Origin: Maribacter sedimenticola
GTDB taxonomy: Bacteria > Bacteroidota > Bacteroidia > Flavobacteriales > Flavobacteriaceae
Length of the DNA stretch: 64,000 nt
Assembly (NCBI RefSeq): GCF_900188415.1
Contig: NZ_FZNV01000002.1
Span: forward strand, 539,339 to 603,338
Direction of reading: 5' to 3'
The notes under the pieces are model-generated. The model did no database searches, was not told the origin of the DNA, and saw nothing but the letters and a program-made list of their open reading frames with translations. Shown in pieces: positions 8,367 through 18,019 of this stretch (the stretch's first letter is position 1; each line of letters begins with the position of its first letter). Position numbers and translations under genes: made by a program.

Positions 8367-9020
8367 TTAATTTCGTGACCCAAAGATACTACTTCCTATA
8401 CGTACCATATTGCTGCCTTCTTCTATGGCAACTTTATAATCACCGCTCATGCCCATAGAAAGAATATTAAAATCTGCATATTTAGATTGTAGTTGTTTAT
8501 ATAATGTAAAAAGATTTTTGAACTCACGACGTACTTGCTCCTCATCATCAGTAAAAGTGGCCATCCCCATTAATCCTTCGATTTTAACGTTTTCAAATGA
8601 TTTAAAATCTTCATTATCAACAAGTTCTAGTAATTCCTTTTCGTCGAATCCAAATTTAGTATCTTCTTCTGCAATATGTACCTGCAATAGACAGGAAATA
8701 GTTCTATTGTGCTTTTTTGCCTGTTTATTTATTTCCTTAAGTAATCTTGGGCTATCCACGCCATGAATCAAAGCTACATACTCCGCCAAATATTTGACCT
8801 TGTTTCTTTGTAAGTGTCCGATCATATGCCATTCTATATCCTTTGGCATTGCTTGCCACTTTTCGGTCATTTCTTGAACCTTGTTTTCTCCAAAGATACG
8901 TTGGCCTTCACCATAAGCTTGGTCTAAATCTGCTATTGGTTTTGTTTTGGACACGGCAACCAATGTAACCGTGTCCGGAAGAGATTGAACAATAGCGGCT
9001 AATTTTTCCTTTATGAACAT
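8367..9020 (-). CDS. YggS family pyridoxal phosphate homeostasis protein
   Basis: A 217-residue single-domain PLP-binding TIM barrel. The PLP lysine is K25 in VAVSKTKP, and family motifs FGENKVQEM, WHMIGHLQRNK and GMSGDYKVAIEEGSNMVRIGSSIFG are present in order. YggS/PLPBP proteins keep free pyridoxal phosphate balanced and affect amino-acid metabolism; no enzymatic reaction is established. It starts 5 bases after the dehydrogenase gene upstream, within the same run. Confidence 0.95.
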   Translation of the reverse strand: MFIKEKLAAIVQSLPDTVTLVAVSKTKPIADLDQAYGEGQRIFGENKVQEMTEKWQAMPKDIEWHMIGHLQRNKVKYLAEYVALIHGVDSPRLLKEINKQAKKHNRTISCLLQVHIAEEDTKFGFDEKELLELVDNEDFKSFENVKIEGLMGMATFTDDEEQVRREFKNLFTLYKQLQSKYADFNILSMGMSGDYKVAIEEGSNMVRIGSSIFGSRN

Positions 9021-9025
9021 AAGTT

Positions 9026-9916
9026 TTAAATTATAAATTGGTTTGCGACAATTTCCGCCTTTTTACTTTTGGAATAATCGTAAAAACCTTCTCCGGATTT
9101 AATTCCTAGTTTTCCGGCCATGACCATGTTGATCAATAGGGGAGAAGGTGCATATTTTGGATTTTTAAAACCATCGTACATAACATTTAATATGGATAGG
9201 CAAACATCTAAACCAATAAAATCCGCTAATTGCAAAGGTCCCATAGGATGTGCCATTCCTAATTTCATAACCGTATCAATTTCTTGAACACCGGCAACAC
9301 CATGGTGTAAAGTCTCTATGGCTTCATTGATCATTGGCATTAAAATCCTATTGGCTACAAAACCAGGGTAGTCATTTACCTTTGTGGGTGTTTTGCCTAA
9401 TTTCTTGGAAAGGTCCATAATGAGATCGGTAGTGTCCTTTGATGTGCTATAACCGTTTATGATCTCTACTAGCGACATAATAGGTACCGGATTCATAAAG
9501 TGCATGCCAATTACCTTTTTTGGTCTAGTGGTGGCTGCGGCAATTTGGGTTATGGAAATTGAGGAGGTATTGGATGCCAAAATAGTTTCCGGATCGCAAA
9601 GGGTATCTATTTTTTTAAATATATCCAATTTTACCTCTACATTTTCAGTTGCGGCCTCTATGACAAGGTCGGTACCAACAACCCCTTCTTCCAAAGTTGT
9701 AAAACTTTTGATATTGGAAAGCGTATTTTCCTTGTCGGTCTTACTTATTTTTTCCTTTGCCAGCATACGGTCCAAATTTTTGATTATGGTGGCTATACCA
9801 TTATCCAAGGCCGTTTGTGATACATCTATTAAATGTACATTATAGTTGCATTGTGCAAAAACATGGGCAATACCATTACCCATGGTACCGGCACCAATTA
9901 CGGCAATTGTTTTCAT
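9026..9916 (-). CDS. 3-hydroxybutyryl-CoA (3-hydroxyacyl-CoA) dehydrogenase
   Basis: A 296-residue NAD-dependent dehydrogenase oxidising 3-hydroxyacyl-CoA to 3-oxoacyl-CoA (or the reverse). The Rossmann motif GAGTMGNGIAHVFA is at residues 7-20, the catalytic histidine is in GMHFMNPVPIMSLVEI, and the C-terminal dimer domain has the usual NRILMPMINEA and MAHPMGPLQLADFIGLD stretches. Length matches the short FadB/Hbd/PaaH-type enzyme. It overlaps the oxidoreductase gene upstream by 4 bases. A butyrate or fatty-acid/phenylacetate role cannot be separated from sequence alone. Confidence 0.93.
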   Translation of the reverse strand: MKTIAVIGAGTMGNGIAHVFAQCNYNVHLIDVSQTALDNGIATIIKNLDRMLAKEKISKTDKENTLSNIKSFTTLEEGVVGTDLVIEAATENVEVKLDIFKKIDTLCDPETILASNTSSISITQIAAATTRPKKVIGMHFMNPVPIMSLVEIINGYSTSKDTTDLIMDLSKKLGKTPTKVNDYPGFVANRILMPMINEAIETLHHGVAGVQEIDTVMKLGMAHPMGPLQLADFIGLDVCLSILNVMYDGFKNPKYAPSPLLINMVMAGKLGIKSGEGFYDYSKSKKAEIVANQFII

Positions 9917-10887
9917 ATAGATGTAGTATTAAATGATGAAATAATTTGTAAGGCCACTTCCAGGGCCTGTGTACCTTGTCGTAAACTTACTACCGGTGTA
10001 GTATCATTGTTTATGGCATCTGCAAAAGATTCCAATTCATCTAGTATGGCATTATTGGTAGCAATAGAGGGGTTTTCAAAGTATATTTGTTTTTTGATGC
10101 CCTCCGCATTTTGTAGAATCATATCAAAATCACCAGCTTCCTTGGGAGCGTCCTTCATTTTAACTACCTCAACCTTTTTCTCCAAGAAATCTACCGAGAT
10201 ATATGCATCTTTTTGGAAGAACCTTGATTTTCTCATATTTTTCAGGGATATTCTACTGGCCGTTAAATTGGCTACACAACCATTTTCAAATTCAATGCGC
10301 GCATTTGCAATATCTGGGGATTGACTTATCACCGATACACCACTAGCGTTTATCTGTTTAACTTTAGAATTTACCACACTGAGAATGGCATCAATATCAT
10401 GAATCATTAAATCTAGCACCACGGGTACGTCCGTACCTCTTGGATTAAATTCCGCCAAGCGATGACTCTCAATGAACATAGGTTCTTTGATCGTATCTTT
10501 TATAGATGTAAAGGCAGGGTTAAAGCGCTCTACATGTCCTACCTGGCCTTTCACGCCGAATTTCTTTTCCAAATCCAATAAAGATTGTGCCTCTTGTAGG
10601 GTATGGGTAATTGGTTTTTCAATAAAAATATGTTTACCCTGTTCTATTGATTTTTTGGCACATTCAAAATGAGAAAGGGTGGGAGTAACAATATCTACTA
10701 CATCTACTGCAGCAATAAGCTCATTAATGTTATCAAAATAAGTGTAACCAAATTCCGCACTTACTTTATTGCCATTGATTATATCCGCATCATAAAACCC
10801 AATTAAATCATATTTTGGAGATTCTTTAAGCAATCTAAGGTGTATCTTTCCAAGATGCCCGGCTCCTAAAACACCAACTTTTAACAT
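9913..10887 (-). CDS. Gfo/Idh/MocA family NAD(P)-dependent oxidoreductase
   Basis: A 324-residue oxidoreductase with an N-terminal Rossmann fold (GVLGAGHLGKIH, residues 5-16) and the EKPITH motif with the conserved lysine that contacts cofactor and substrate. The C-terminal domain has the usual VGHVERFNPA stretch. The frame extends to a TTG at 10905, but the ATG at 10887 starts directly before the Rossmann strand and was chosen. The family acts on many sugars, polyols and other substrates; the substrate here is unknown. It heads the minus-strand run. Confidence 0.88.
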   Translation of the reverse strand: MLKVGVLGAGHLGKIHLRLLKESPKYDLIGFYDADIINGNKVSAEFGYTYFDNINELIAAVDVVDIVTPTLSHFECAKKSIEQGKHIFIEKPITHTLQEAQSLLDLEKKFGVKGQVGHVERFNPAFTSIKDTIKEPMFIESHRLAEFNPRGTDVPVVLDLMIHDIDAILSVVNSKVKQINASGVSVISQSPDIANARIEFENGCVANLTASRISLKNMRKSRFFQKDAYISVDFLEKKVEVVKMKDAPKEAGDFDMILQNAEGIKKQIYFENPSIATNNAILDELESFADAINNDTTPVVSLRQGTQALEVALQIISSFNTTSI

Positions 10888-11007
10888 TTGTTTCTTTTTT
10901 CTCAAAAATACGCATAGTTGTGTAGTTTTATCCCATGAGGAAATTCAATTTTTATGAATTTGAGCTTAAGTTTTGAACAGGGTCTTCGTTGGTTGAAAGA
11001 ACTTTGC

Positions 11008-11015
11008 TAACTTTG
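11008..11015 (+). promoter_or_regulatory. Flavobacterial -7 box TAACTTTG upstream of pcm
   Basis: TAACTTTG fits TAnnTTTG, with TTG at 10989-10991 as a weak -33 element 16 bases upstream. It places the transcript start about 10-15 bases before the TTG codon used as the pcm start. Confidence 0.5.
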
Positions 11016-11034
11016 GTTTCCAAACCAACTACCA

Positions 11035-11676
11035 TTGAGAGATACCTTAAAACACAGGGGAATGCGCAATCATTTGGCGCAACTATTGATTGATAAGGGA
11101 ATTACGGACAATAAAGTTCTTGACGCCGTAAGGGAAATTCCTAGACATTTATTTATGGATAGCAGTTTTGAAGGGCATGCCTACCAGAACAAAGCTTTTC
11201 CTATTGCTGCGAACCAAACTATTTCACATCCTTATACCGTTGCATTTCAAACTGAATTATTGCAATTGGCAGAAGGGCACAAAGTTTTGGAAATAGGTAC
11301 GGGTAGCGGATATCAAACCGCAATATTATTGAACCTTAAGGTAAAGGTTTATACCATAGAACGTCAATTGGAACTTTTCAAGAAAACCAACTTATTCTTT
11401 AAAAAAATGGGATATCGCCCTAAAAAAATCATATTTGGGGATGGATACAAGGGGCTTCCGGAAAATGCACCGTTTGATCGTATAATAGTAACAGCAGGTG
11501 CTCCAGAGGTACCAAAGGCTCTGTTGTCTCAGTTAAAGGTGGGGGGTAGATTGGTCATACCAATTGGATTTGAGGAACAAATTATGACCTTGTTCGTAAG
11601 AACGACCGAAAAAGAATTTTCCAAAACAGAATATGGTTCTTTTAAGTTTGTGCCCTTACTTGAAAATAAGAACTAA
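11035..11676 (+). CDS. pcm: Protein-L-isoaspartate O-methyltransferase
   Basis: Pcm methylates isoaspartyl residues in damaged proteins with S-adenosylmethionine, starting their repair. The family motif [16 protein letters not shown] is at about 61-76, the SAM loop [11 protein letters not shown] at 84-95, and the post-loop [24 protein letters not shown] region follows in order. The frame opens with TTG ([14 protein letters not shown]); homologues usually include this RDTxKHxGMR stretch, so TTG is preferred over the ATG at 11062. It is convergent with smpB, its stop overlapping the smpB stop by a few bases. Confidence 0.94.
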   Translation: MRDTLKHRGMRNHLAQLLIDKGITDNKVLDAVREIPRHLFMDSSFEGHAYQNKAFPIAANQTISHPYTVAFQTELLQLAEGHKVLEIGTGSGYQTAILLNLKVKVYTIERQLELFKKTNLFFKKMGYRPKKIIFGDGYKGLPENAPFDRIIVTAGAPEVPKALLSQLKVGGRLVIPIGFEEQIMTLFVRTTEKEFSKTEYGSFKFVPLLENKN

Positions 11677-12134
11677 TTATTAAAATTCTTTTTTACACGA
11701 TCAAGGTTACGTTTGTTGTCGCGGTCTTTAAGTACTTCTCTTTTGTCGTATAATTTTTTACCTTTTGCCAATGCTATTTGTAGCTTGGCCAATCCTCTTT
11801 CGTTTATGAAAAGGTTTAAGGGAACAATTGTAAGTCCTGATGTTTTTACCTCTTTGCTCAATTTTTTAAGCTCTCTTTTTTGTAAGAGTAATTTACGTTC
11901 TGCTTTGGGTTTATGATTAAAATGAGACGCATGGGAATATTCATCTATTTGCATATTAATGACGAATAATTCTCCCTTGTCGTTAAATTCACAGAAACTC
12001 TCGGAAATGGAGGCACGACCTTCACGAATAGATTTTATTTCGGTACCGGCCAAAACTATTCCCGTTGTATATTTATCCAGAAGCTCATATTCAAAACGAG
12101 CTCTTTTGTTCTTAATGTTGATATTCTTTTGCAT
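11673..12134 (-). CDS. smpB: SsrA-binding protein SmpB
   Basis: SmpB binds tmRNA and brings it to stalled ribosomes for trans-translation. The protein shows the family order [34 protein letters not shown], then [10 protein letters not shown] and [18 protein letters not shown] tail ([13 protein letters not shown]), ending in a basic stretch. The longest frame begins at 12155 with hydrophobic residues foreign to SmpB; the ATG at 12134 gives 153 residues starting [12 protein letters not shown], the normal form. The tmRNA gene itself is not in the window. Confidence 0.96.
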   Translation of the reverse strand: MQKNINIKNKRARFEYELLDKYTTGIVLAGTEIKSIREGRASISESFCEFNDKGELFVINMQIDEYSHASHFNHKPKAERKLLLQKRELKKLSKEVKTSGLTIVPLNLFINERGLAKLQIALAKGKKLYDKREVLKDRDNKRNLDRVKKNFNN

Positions 12135-12221
12135 TAAAAGCAAAAATAAGCACAATTGTATGAAAGTGGGGGAAAATTGTCATTATTTGATTAAGTGGCG
12201 TTTTAACGTATAGGCCTTTAC

Positions 12222-12764
12222 TTAGTCAGGGCAATTACAGTTGAACAAAAGTTTGGTTACGGTGGGTATATCATTGACAATTTGAACGATAAACAAAGTA
12301 CCGTTTTCACTATCATCGATATCTGTAAATTTATCTTCCTCAATCAATAAATTGACAAACTCCGGTGTGGTATTGCTATGGCCTACGATAAGAACATTTT
12401 TATTGAGGTTATCTGCCTTAAATTGTTCAATATCAAGGATTCTAGGGTCGTAATATTGAACGTCAATATTTTTTTTGACCGATGTGGGAGCAGCGGTCAT
12501 GGATGTTCTGTTATAATTGGTAGAGTAAATGGCATCCAACTCAACGTCATTAAAAATTTCTGCCCAATGCATTGCCCTTCCCAAACCCTTTTGGTTTAAT
12601 TCTGGATCCGCGTCATCTGGGTTGCTTCTTATTTTTTCCGCATGCCTAATCAAGTAAAAAGTTGAAACCGAAATTTCTTCGTTTGGTAGATCTTTTGCTG
12701 GTTCTTCCTTGCAGGATAGCGTAAAGGTTAGCAATATAAGAAGCGCAAATTTTACAACTTTCAT
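12222..12764 (-). CDS. Histidine phosphatase family lipoprotein (SixA/phosphoglycerate mutase-like)
   Basis: A 180-residue protein with a lipoprotein signal (LLILLTFTLSC, Cys at about 18) and a histidine phosphatase fold: FYLIRHAEK carries the RHG-type catalytic histidine, and VLIVGHSNT the second histidine. The short length and motif spacing resemble SixA. As a probable lipoprotein it acts outside the cytoplasm; the substrate is unknown. It is divergent from the PorP gene, with an 84-base spacer holding the AT-rich palindrome ATAGTACTAT at 12811-12820. Confidence 0.85.
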   Translation of the reverse strand: MKVVKFALLILLTFTLSCKEEPAKDLPNEEISVSTFYLIRHAEKIRSNPDDADPELNQKGLGRAMHWAEIFNDVELDAIYSTNYNRTSMTAAPTSVKKNIDVQYYDPRILDIEQFKADNLNKNVLIVGHSNTTPEFVNLLIEEDKFTDIDDSENGTLFIVQIVNDIPTVTKLLFNCNCPD

Positions 12765-12848
12765 AAAATTAAATTTATTGGATTAATTTAATAACTAAAA
12801 TTAGTTTAAAATAGTACTATAAATAGTCTATTTTTTGTTTTTTTGCAT

Positions 12849-14477
12849 ATGAAAAAATTCTGTGGGGCACTTCTTATTGGTTTTGTAGTTTTAGGCTTAA
12901 GGGCGCAGGATGTCGTACTGCCTACTGATTTTAGACAACAAAACCTTACTGAATATAATGGTAGCTTATTAAATCCGGCATATAGCTTAGGGCGCAACAA
13001 TCCGTCTTCCATTGCCATGTGGGCCAGATGGCAATGGCAAACCTATGATGCCGATCCTACATCATTATTTATAAACTATACGGCCAATATCAATGAAGTT
13101 TCCGCAGCAGGTGTGGGTTTTTTTCAACATAATACCGGTATTTATTTAAATACGGGCGCAGCATTGAACTATGCGTACAACATTCAATTGGATGAGGATG
13201 TATTTCTGGGTGTTGGACTTAACCTTTTTGCATTTCAGCAAAAATTGGCCGATCAACGCTTTTTTGTGCCCAATCCAATTCAGACCACCATTAGCAATGA
13301 TTTTATTATTCAAATGGCGCCAGGTATAAATTTAAGGGTCGATAAATTCAACATAGGTTTAGTGTCGGAAAATCTGTTTGACTATAACCTTAGCACAAAT
13401 GAACGTAACTCCGACCCTGGTGACCGAATGTTTTTTGCGTTGGCCAGTTACGATATTCCCATTTCAATTTTAAATGGGGATGATAATTCAGTTCTAAGAC
13501 CCTCCTTATATTATAAAACCGTACCGGGCGTGGATAATCAATTGGGGCTACAAGCGTTGTTGACCACTAACAAATATTGGGTGCAAGGAGGTTATAATAG
13601 TTTTTATGGTATTTCCGGTGGAGTAGGTGGCAGGTTTTTTAAACGATTGTCCATAGGTGCTCTTGTAGAAGTAGGTACCAGTAACGACCTGAAAGGTCAG
13701 GACCCATCCTTTGAATTGGTAACGTCTTATAAATTGGGCAAATTACAATCTACGGAGGATCAACTTGAAGAAGAGTTGATAGCGGCCCAAAAGGAAAAAG
13801 AAGAACTGGTTAAGGATGAATTGACTAGGGCAGAAAAGCTTGCCGTTAAAAGAGAGGCCAAAAAGCAAGATCGTTTGGAAAAGTTACAGGCCCAAAGAAT
13901 ACAGGATTCCATATCGGAATCTACACGATTGGCTGAAGCGGAGGAAAAGATTTCCAAAAGAGATTTACGAAAAATGCGTGATTCCATTGCAGAAGCCAAG
14001 GCGGCACAAGCACTAGCCGATGCAAGAGCATTAGATCAAAAAAGGAAGCAGGATTCCATAGCATTGGATATGAGGCAAAAGGAAGAGGCCTTAGCGGCGT
14101 TGCAGCAGCAAAAGCAAGATTCAATAGCAAAGGCAAATGCCGCTATTGCCGAAGCGGAGCAATTGGCCGCACGTAATGAAGTGGTACAGCCAAGGGCAGG
14201 AGAGAAGTATGAAGAAGTGGAAAAAGAAGGCTCCTTGACCCCAGGTTATTATTTAATAGCTAATGTATTTGGAACCAAGAAGTATTTAGATGCCTTTATG
14301 GCGGATATGGGTAAGAAAGGCTTAAATCCTAAATCTTTTTATCGTTCATTGAATAAGTACAATTATGTATATTTAGGAAAGTATAACACAATAAAAGAAG
14401 CCAGACAGGCTAGAGATTCAAAGTTAAATGGCCGTTATACTGAAAAGTTATGGATATTTAGGGTTACGGGTAAATAG
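12849..14477 (+). CDS. PorP/SprF family type IX secretion membrane protein with coiled-coil and SPOR-like C-terminus
   Basis: 542 residues. A signal peptide (MKKFCGALLIGFVVLGLRAQ) precedes a PorP/SprF outer-membrane barrel (about 20-300) with the typical start DFRQQNLTEYNGSLLNPAYS. Next comes a highly charged Glu/Lys/Ala-rich coiled coil (about 305-455) with repeated QDSIA units, then a ~75-residue C-terminal SPOR-like domain (PGYYLIANVF ... NYVYLGKYN ... EKLWIFRV). PorP/SprF proteins work with the type IX secretion system, often anchoring a partner adhesin. Normal members are ~300-340 residues, so the last ~240 are an extension that could span the periplasm and touch peptidoglycan. The TTG at 12843 was rejected in favour of ATG 12849. 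Confidence 0.9.
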   Translation: MKKFCGALLIGFVVLGLRAQDVVLPTDFRQQNLTEYNGSLLNPAYSLGRNNPSSIAMWARWQWQTYDADPTSLFINYTANINEVSAAGVGFFQHNTGIYLNTGAALNYAYNIQLDEDVFLGVGLNLFAFQQKLADQRFFVPNPIQTTISNDFIIQMAPGINLRVDKFNIGLVSENLFDYNLSTNERNSDPGDRMFFALASYDIPISILNGDDNSVLRPSLYYKTVPGVDNQLGLQALLTTNKYWVQGGYNSFYGISGGVGGRFFKRLSIGALVEVGTSNDLKGQDPSFELVTSYKLGKLQSTEDQLEEELIAAQKEKEELVKDELTRAEKLAVKREAKKQDRLEKLQAQRIQDSISESTRLAEAEEKISKRDLRKMRDSIAEAKAAQALADARALDQKRKQDSIALDMRQKEEALAALQQQKQDSIAKANAAIAEAEQLAARNEVVQPRAGEKYEEVEKEGSLTPGYYLIANVFGTKKYLDAFMADMGKKGLNPKSFYRSLNKYNYVYLGKYNTIKEARQARDSKLNGRYTEKLWIFRVTGK

Positions 14478-14531
14478 TTATGGGGTATAATACTTATACC
14501 CAGTATTGCTTTTATCTATTGTGAAAGGATG

Positions 14532-14549
14532 CCCTTTTTTATAAAAGGG
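14532..14549. terminator. Weak hairpin between convergent porP-like and tetR-like genes
   Basis: CCCTTTT / AAAAGGG stem with a 4-base loop. The stem is short and AT-rich, so termination is plausible on either strand but not certain. Confidence 0.4.
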
Positions 14550-14558
14550 TACTTAGTT

Positions 14559-15152
14559 TTATTTTAGTTCTCTCCTAATGAGCACTTCCAAGTAGGTAAC
14601 CGTATTCAATAAATATTTTCTATCCTTGGTCAAGGTTGCCATTGCAATAGAGCCTTGTATAATGGTAAATAATTGCTTTGCAAACTGTAAGGGCGTAACA
14701 GGAAGTTTAAATTCGCCCTTATTTACCCCGTTTTCAAGGACCAAAGCAATTTTACCCTCAATGTCCTTAATGGTTTCCTTTGTAGCGGAAGCCAGTAACC
14801 GGTTATTATGTTGTGCATCTATACCCACATTAAGAATGGGGCAGCCACCCATGGTAAGGGTAAATACATCATACTTTTTATAAAATGCGATTAAGTTGCC
14901 GATTTTCTCCATTGCGGTGCCCTCAATGGCCAGTTGTTCATCTATTGCGTTTAATAATAAAGTGCGGTTATATTCAAAGGCAGATAGGGCCAACGCCTCC
15001 TTATTTTCGAAATTGCCATATAACGCTCCTTTGGTTAAATTGGTGGCTTCGGTCAAATCGCTCATACTGGTGCCAATATAACCGTGCTTGTTGAACACTG
15101 GTGCGACTGTCTCAATAATATAGGCGGTCGTTCTTTCGGCTTTGGTAGACAT
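14559..15152 (-). CDS. TetR/AcrR family transcriptional regulator, NemR-like
   Basis: A 197-residue repressor. The N-terminal helix-turn-helix spans about 8-55 (TSMSDLTEATNLTKGALYGNFENKEAL). The ligand half contains MGGCPILNVGIDAQ (about 100-113), the GGCPxxN signature of the NemR/YxaF-like C-terminal domain, whose cysteine senses electrophiles in characterised members. Upstream lies a matching palindrome at 15184-15199. No target gene is adjacent apart from its own promoter, so autorepression plus distant targets is likely. Ligand unknown. Confidence 0.88.
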   Translation of the reverse strand: MSTKAERTTAYIIETVAPVFNKHGYIGTSMSDLTEATNLTKGALYGNFENKEALALSAFEYNRTLLLNAIDEQLAIEGTAMEKIGNLIAFYKKYDVFTLTMGGCPILNVGIDAQHNNRLLASATKETIKDIEGKIALVLENGVNKGEFKLPVTPLQFAKQLFTIIQGSIAMATLTKDRKYLLNTVTYLEVLIRRELK

Positions 15153-15175
15153 ATTCGACGGTTTTATGCGAATAT
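15151..15175. promoter_or_regulatory. Inverted repeat ATATTCG-N11-CGAATAT at the tetR-like start
   Basis: Perfect 7-bp arms at 15151-15157 and 15169-15175, overlapping the start codon of the tetR-like gene. It could be an operator in its own right or a hairpin in the leader. Confidence 0.35.
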
Positions 15176-15183
15176 AAAAAATC

Positions 15184-15199
15184 TATACTGTATGGTATA
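15184..15199. promoter_or_regulatory. Candidate NemR-type operator TATACT-GTAT-GGTATA
   Basis: A 16-base near-palindrome with 5-bp perfect arms (TATAC / GTATA) and the layout of the NemR box TAGACC-N4-GGTCTA. It lies 32 bases upstream of the tetR-like start codon, where a self-repressing regulator would bind. Confidence 0.5.
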
Positions 15200-15215
15200 T
15201 ATTGTTGATAAAAAA

Positions 15216-15244
15216 AAGCGTCCATAAAAATTATATGGACGCTT
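15216..15244 (-). terminator. Rho-independent terminator of clpB
   Basis: An 11-bp perfect stem AAGCGTCCATA / TATGGACGCTT with a 7-base loop, followed on the minus strand by a run of T (complement of the A-run at 15210-15217). It ends the clpB transcript and separates it from the tetR-like gene. Confidence 0.9.
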
Positions 15245-15262
15245 AATTATCAATTTATAAAA

Positions 15263-17863
15263 TTATACGGTAATATCCTCTTGATTTCTAAATACAAGGC
15301 TGTTGTCAAAAGCATCTAATAAAACAACACTATCAGATTTGATTTCACCGCTTAACAACGATTTGGAAAGATTGTTCAATACTTCCCGCTGTATCGTTCT
15401 TTTGACGGGCCGTGCTCCAAATTGTGGGTCATATCCCTTGTTTGCCAAATATTCTATTGCTTCCTGGGTAGCATCCAAAGTAATTTGTTGCTTATCCAAC
15501 ATCTTCTTCAAGTTTTCTAACTGCAACTTTACAATTTCCTCAATGTTATCTTTGGTCAAAGGCGTAAACATTACAATATCGTCTATCCTATTGATAAATT
15601 CAGGTCTAATCGTTTTTTTCAGTAGCCCAAGAACTTCAATCCTGGCCGCTTCAGTTGCGCTATAGATATCATCTGTATTCTCAAATTTCTCCTGTATGAT
15701 TGCACTACCCATGTTACTCGTCATGATTATAATAGTGTTTTTAAAATCTGCAACCCTACCTTTATTATCGGTTAACCTACCTTCATCCAATACTTGTAAA
15801 AGAATATTGAACGTATCTGGATGGGCTTTTTCAATTTCATCCAAAAGAACTACTGAATATGGTCTTCTTCTGACCGCCTCTGTCAATTGGCCTCCTTCAT
15901 CATACCCCACATATCCTGGAGGGGCGCCTACTAATCTACTAACCGAATGGCGTTCTTGATATTCGCTCATATCTATTCGGGTCATCGCGTTTTCATCATC
16001 AAACAGATATGCTGCCAATGTTTTGGCCAATTCAGTCTTACCGACACCTGTAGTACCTAAGAATAAGAACGATCCAATTGGTTTCTTGGCATCTTGCAAG
16101 CCGGCCCTACTTCTTCGTATGGCATCTGAAACGGCCTCAATAGCCTCCTCTTGGCCAACCACACGTTTGTGCAATACCTTTTCCAATTTCAGCAATTTTT
16201 CACGTTCACTCTGTAGCATCTTGGTAACCGGAATTCCAGTCCATTTGGCAATTACCTCTGCAATATCCTCACTGGTAACCTCTTCTTTAATAAGTGTTCC
16301 CGAATTTTGTTGCGCATTGAGATCATCTTGCAACTTGGTAAGTTTTTCCTGTGCCTCTTTGATCTTGCCATATCTAATTTCGGCAACGGTGCCATAATCC
16401 CCGTTACGTTCTGCACGCTCGGCTTCTGCCTTGTAGTTTTCAATGTCCAACTTTGTTTGTTGAATATTGTCCACAACGGTTTTTTCACTTTCCCATTGAG
16501 CAAATATTTCATTACGTTCTTCCTTAACATTGGCTAAGTCTAAATTTAAGACCTTTAGCTTTTGTTTATCGTTTTCACGCTTTATGGCTTCAATTTCAAT
16601 TTCTAATTGCATGATTTTACGGTCAAGCACATCCAGTTCCTCTGGTTTGGAATTAATTTCCATTCGTAACTTGGATGCTGCTTCATCCATTAAGTCAATA
16701 GCCTTATCCGGTAAGAACCTATTGGAAATATAACGTTGGGAAAGTTCAACGGCAGCAATGACGGCCTCGTCCTTTATACGGACCTTATGGTGGGCCTCAT
16801 ATTTTTCCTTGATTCCCCGTAAGATGGAAATTGCGCTTTCAGTATCAGGTTGGTCTACGACAACTTTTTGAAACCTTCGTTCAAGTGCCTTATCCTGTTC
16901 AAAGTACTTTTGATATTCATCTAATGTAGTAGCGCCAATTGCCCTTAATTCACCACGTGCCAAGGCCGGCTTTAGAATATTGGCCGCATCCATGGCACCT
17001 TGGCCGCCACCGGCACCTACCAAAGTATGTATTTCATCTATGAATAGGATAATGTTGCCATCTGCACTAACTACTTCCTTAATGACCGCTTTAAGGCGCT
17101 CTTCAAATTCACCTTTATATTTAGCTCCTGCAATCAAGGCTCCCATATCCAGGGAATAGATAACTTTTTCCTTGAGGTTTTCCGGTATATCCCCTTGAAT
17201 AATTCTATGTGCCAAACCTTCTACAATGGCTGTTTTACCCACACCGGGTTCACCCACTAAAATTGGGTTGTTCTTGGTACGCCTAGATAAGATTTGTAAA
17301 ATTCTACGAATCTCCTCATCCCTACCAATAACTGGGTCCAATTTACCGCTATCTGCAAGTTGATTTAGGTTTTTTGCATATTTCTGTAATGAGTTGTAAT
17401 TATCCTCAGCACTTTGCGAGGTGACTTTATCACCATTTCTTAATTCTGCAATTGCGGTATTCAATTGTTTTTCCGCAACACCTTGGTCTTTTAATATTTG
17501 GGAAATTTTGCTTTTAGAGCGTAAAATGGATATAAACAAATGTTCAATGGAAACGAATTCATCTCCCATTTCCTTAGCAATGGCACTGGCTTCATTGAGC
17601 GACTTGCCTGCTTCTCTTGAAAACTGAATGTCACCACCTGTTACTTTAGGAAAACTCTGTAGCTCTTTATCCAATATCTGTTGTACCAATGTAAAATTTA
17701 CCCCTAATTTTTTAAGTAAAAAGGGCATAACATTTTCCTCAACCTCTGTTAAGGCCTTGAATAAATGTTCATTCTCTATTTGTTGATGCCCCAAATTGTG
17801 TGCAATCTGTTGGGCATGCTGTATAGCCTCTTGGGATTTTATAGTAAAATTATTTATGTTCAT
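15263..17863 (-). CDS. clpB: ATP-dependent chaperone ClpB
   Basis: An 866-residue Hsp100 disaggregase that pulls proteins from aggregates together with DnaK. Order: Clp N-domain (1-145), first AAA+ domain with Walker [10 protein letters not shown] (204-212) and Walker [11 protein letters not shown], coiled-coil middle domain (about 410-525), second AAA+ domain with Walker [10 protein letters not shown] (about 605) and the sensor/D2-small region to the end. The middle domain distinguishes ClpB from ClpA/ClpC. Full length. An inverted repeat lies ~55 bases upstream of the start (17915-17937), and ytxJ is divergent. A terminator follows at 15216-15244. Confidence 0.98.
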   Translation of the reverse strand: MNINNFTIKSQEAIQHAQQIAHNLGHQQIENEHLFKALTEVEENVMPFLLKKLGVNFTLVQQILDKELQSFPKVTGGDIQFSREAGKSLNEASAIAKEMGDEFVSIEHLFISILRSKSKISQILKDQGVAEKQLNTAIAELRNGDKVTSQSAEDNYNSLQKYAKNLNQLADSGKLDPVIGRDEEIRRILQILSRRTKNNPILVGEPGVGKTAIVEGLAHRIIQGDIPENLKEKVIYSLDMGALIAGAKYKGEFEERLKAVIKEVVSADGNIILFIDEIHTLVGAGGGQGAMDAANILKPALARGELRAIGATTLDEYQKYFEQDKALERRFQKVVVDQPDTESAISILRGIKEKYEAHHKVRIKDEAVIAAVELSQRYISNRFLPDKAIDLMDEAASKLRMEINSKPEELDVLDRKIMQLEIEIEAIKRENDKQKLKVLNLDLANVKEERNEIFAQWESEKTVVDNIQQTKLDIENYKAEAERAERNGDYGTVAEIRYGKIKEAQEKLTKLQDDLNAQQNSGTLIKEEVTSEDIAEVIAKWTGIPVTKMLQSEREKLLKLEKVLHKRVVGQEEAIEAVSDAIRRSRAGLQDAKKPIGSFLFLGTTGVGKTELAKTLAAYLFDDENAMTRIDMSEYQERHSVSRLVGAPPGYVGYDEGGQLTEAVRRRPYSVVLLDEIEKAHPDTFNILLQVLDEGRLTDNKGRVADFKNTIIIMTSNMGSAIIQEKFENTDDIYSATEAARIEVLGLLKKTIRPEFINRIDDIVMFTPLTKDNIEEIVKLQLENLKKMLDKQQITLDATQEAIEYLANKGYDPQFGARPVKRTIQREVLNNLSKSLLSGEIKSDSVVLLDAFDNSLVFRNQEDITV

Positions 17864-17914
17864 TATCTGTATTTTTAGTTAATTGTAATACTTTTGAGGT
17901 GTGATGTTCAATAA

Positions 17915-17937
17915 TCTTACCAAGTAATAAGGTAAGA
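17915..17937. promoter_or_regulatory. Inverted repeat TCTTACC-N9-GGTAAGA between clpB and ytxJ
   Basis: Perfect 7-bp arms at 17915-17921 and 17931-17937 with a 9-base spacer, in the 156-base divergent region. It has no following T-run, so a protein-binding site is more likely than a terminator. The N9 spacer recalls the CIRCE heat-shock element, but the arms differ. Confidence 0.4.
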
Positions 17938-18019
17938 CAAAATGGCTTGATTTAATAAAAAACAACAGACAAATAGTCAGGTTCAATGTGTATCAAGAAC
18001 ATTAAACCGAAGATAATTT

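Noticed and set aside
9833..10324. Plus-strand 163-codon frame
   Set aside because: Fully opposite the Gfo/Idh/MocA gene; serine/threonine/cysteine-rich reading typical of an antisense shadow.
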